Assembly: GCF_958979055.1 (NCBI RefSeq)
Contig: NC_084886.1
Coordinates: 8,517,154 to 8,581,153, forward strand
Reading direction: 5' to 3'
Length of the DNA: 64,000 bases
Source: Alnus glutinosa
Lineage: Eukaryota > Streptophyta > Magnoliopsida > Fagales > Betulaceae
In this document: piece after piece, positions 61,946 through 64,000 of the stretch
Numbering within the stretch: the first letter of the stretch is position 1
How the letters are laid out: every line of letters begins with the position of its first letter
Position numbers and translations under genes: made by a program
The notes under the pieces: generated by a model
Database searches by the model: none
Told to the model about the DNA's origin: nothing
What the model saw: the letters and a program-made list of their open reading frames with translations, nothing else

Positions 61946-62320
61946 ATAGCTTGTGCGAGAATTAAATGTTTAACTTCATGAATGATAAAGATGACAAGAC
62001 AAATACCTACTCCCAACCATTGAATTCAACTAAAAAAGAGAAGGAATAACTTGTTTGTTGCATAAGTTTACAAATTTCATGAAAAACTCACGTTCACCTT
62101 CAGTTATTTCATAAGCAGATAATTGATGGATCCCATAAATATTGATCATGACCAATTTCATCACTGTATCAATGATTGTGATCCTCATTGTGTACATAAT
62201 TCGTGTTAGGATCTTCCAAAGAAATTTTTTTGGGTATAGGGCGTATAACAAAAGAGTTCCCATTTGTATCGGTAAGAAAATCAAAAAAGAAAAAGCAGAG
62301 GGACGTACAGGAATAGACCA

Positions 62321-62409
62321 ATTGCAGCACTAGGTAGGTTGGTTAAGCAGGTTACGTACATAATGTTGCAGGTTGTTTAAGCAATACCTAGATTGCAGCA
62401 CTAGGTAGG
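62321..62409. repeat. Pair of 18-bp direct repeats, 71 bp apart
   Basis: ATTGCAGCACTAGGTAGG occurs at 62321-62338 and 62392-62409. Between them GGTT-AAGCAGGTTACGTAC and GGTTGTTTAAGCAATACC also echo one another. Shortly after, TCTCTAAAGCAGGTG and TCTCTGAAGCAGGTG repeat near 62560-62605. Confidence 0.8.
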
Positions 62410-62756
62410 ATTAGGATTCTTGCTAACACGTTCGGGCCAAACAAATCACTCCAAGTTACAGAATCAAATACCAACCATGTCGATCCAAAAACCCATTTTA
62501 CTTAAAACTATGGCAATACAACGTACAGGTACTAATAAGTTTCAAGTTGCCAACAAACTCTCTAAAGCAGGTGCAGAAAATCATCAAATTCTCTGAAGCA
62601 GGTGTAAAAAATAAATATCCAGATGAAAAAACAAATTTAAATATTTGTAAAAAATTGAAATTTTTCATTAAAAAACCTTCACCTAGTGTAGCTCAAGTGT
62701 AAATCAGTGATAAAAACCATCACCCATCTGTGTATTCTGTATTCTGTAGCAGAGGA

Positions 62757-62759
<3 letters not shown>

Positions 62760-62806
<47 letters not shown>
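62760..62806. repeat. (GA)n microsatellite
   Basis: About 23 perfect GA units. Confidence 0.95.
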
Positions 62807-62808
<2 letters not shown>

Positions 62809-63722
62809 GTATCGAAGCTAGAGGGGTGGGCATGCTGGAGCGCTGTCGAAGGGAGTGCTGCGAGAGGGAAAGTTAACGGCAGAGATGAACGGCTGGAAAA
62901 GTGAAGTAAAAGGGGATGAGGAAAAGTAGAGCGAAAAAATGAAAAAGAAAGACGTGAATTGAAGCGTGAAAATGATAAAAAAAATTATAATAATAATAAT
63001 TCAATAACTAATAGAATTTGTGAGCTAAATTAGGGGTGGAATTTTGATAAAAGACAAAATAGAAAAATTATAGAGAATTTACTAAATTGAGTTTTTTTTT
63101 TAGATATTCATCAAATTTTGGTGAAAACTTTGAAATTCATGAGAGCTTGTTGGGGATACTCTAACAATGCCATGCCTAACAAAATGCTACCGAAAACTGT
63201 CAACTTGTTTATCCCGAAAATAATATTAAACATGTATGCCATGTCGCAATGGGCCGAAGCTTCTTCTCCTACCAATATTTTTTGGGGTGTGTCTTTTTAG
63301 GGTGTCAAAGCTTGTGGGTGTTATGATCCTTAATTATGTCCCACGTGTCAAGTCTAATCTTAATCATGTGCATGTATATAAGCTTTTGAACACAATTCCT
63401 TTGCCGGTTAGTTTTCAAGTATGAATTCTACACAAAATTTGTATTAATTAGCGGCCATCACGAAAATTTTGATATTATACTTCCACCGGTACGGTTTATA
63501 TATATAAACCTCTTGATTTAGTATTAAAAGGCCGGCCTCCACCCCTGTGGCACTGCATGCCAATGATCAATCAACCGGATATCCCAATAATGATTAATTT
63601 TGTTTTTGTTTTTTGTAATCATATTGGACAAAGAATTAGTTGGGATCGATGTTTAATGTTTATCTTCCTGCCCGGCCCTTCATTTAAAAAGCATGAGCAT
63701 CAAGCAAACAAGCTTAATGCTA

Positions 63723-63760
<38 letters not shown>

Positions 63761-64000
63761 ATTACGTACGTGCATAAGTGTGTTTGGGTAGATCTCGAGT
63801 CTTTTCATGTTACCTGAAAGGAGTACATGACACATGTGATGAGAATATATAAGCGCATGCATATACAATATTATACCATAGATTTAACACACACATATAT
63901 ATTAAATATATAGTGGAAATATATATTGCATTAATCGATCCTTTAGGCTGAAACCCTACTTACAACTAAATTATGATGTCCTGGACGTTGACATGCATGC

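Larger units (their letters stand above)
61946..64000. other. Intergenic, no gene seen
   Basis: Contains the 18-bp direct repeat at 62321-62338/62392-62409, a (GA)n microsatellite at 62760-62806, a (TA)n at about 63724-63752, and AT-rich spacer. TATATATAAA near 63499 could be a TATA box for something to the right, but nothing supports a gene within the window. Confidence 0.45.

Overview
The window is nuclear DNA of a flowering plant. Evidence: large AT-rich intergenic spaces, multi-exon genes with GT-AG introns, (TA)n/(GA)n/(CT)n microsatellites, MITE-like fold-back elements, LINE and LTR-element relics, and eudicot gene families (B-sister MADS-box, PLS-class PPR, CYP86B). A woody rosid is my guess; nothing seen fixes the species. 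Exon boundaries below were read by hand from splice signals, frame continuity and family knowledge, not from transcripts.

Layout, left to right. (1) 1-1013: 5' part of a BIG BROTHER-related RING E3 ligase gene on the minus strand, running off the left edge, with a tRNA-Pro(AGG) beside it. (2) 2247-4492: three-exon minus-strand gene for a 414-residue protein I cannot name. (3) 6353-7969: intronless plus-strand PLS/E+ PPR protein. (4) 12515-16532: six-exon minus-strand B-sister MADS-box gene (TT16/ABS type). (5) 18395-30225: thirteen-exon minus-strand JmjC histone H3K9 demethylase of the KDM3/JMJ25 group (972 residues); its 3.7 kb intron 10 holds a Copia LTR relic, a LINE reverse-transcriptase fragment, a probable mitochondrial-DNA insertion and a small retroposon. 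(6) 32487-34506: ribosomal protein eL42. (7) 35.4-37.0 kb: degenerate Ty3/gypsy-type fossil; 38.4-38.84 kb: LINE RNase H fragment. (8) 39.4-42.1 kb: possible transcribed locus of unknown nature with one convincing open exon. (9) 42394-43439: two-exon gene for a basic, membrane-anchored protein. (10) 49325-54270: seven-exon plus-strand HD-domain phosphohydrolase with two small antisense retroposon insertions in its introns. (11) 55214-57551: three-exon minus-strand CYP86B1-type fatty-acid omega-hydroxylase with a GC-AG intron. The last 6.4 kb holds only repeats and low-complexity sequence.

The genes do not form an operon or pathway; they are independent units. A B-sister gene and CYP86B1 on one segment recalls Arabidopsis chromosome 5, where TT16 (AT5G23260) and CYP86B1 (AT5G23190) lie close together, so this is probably an ancestral syntenic block expanded by transposable elements. 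Seed-coat tannin cells (TT16) and suberised/cutinised layers (CYP86B1) are related tissues, but shared regulation is only a speculation. No wholly novel system stood out; the best leads are two unnamed plant gene families, the unidentified exon near 41 kb, and the composite intron 10.
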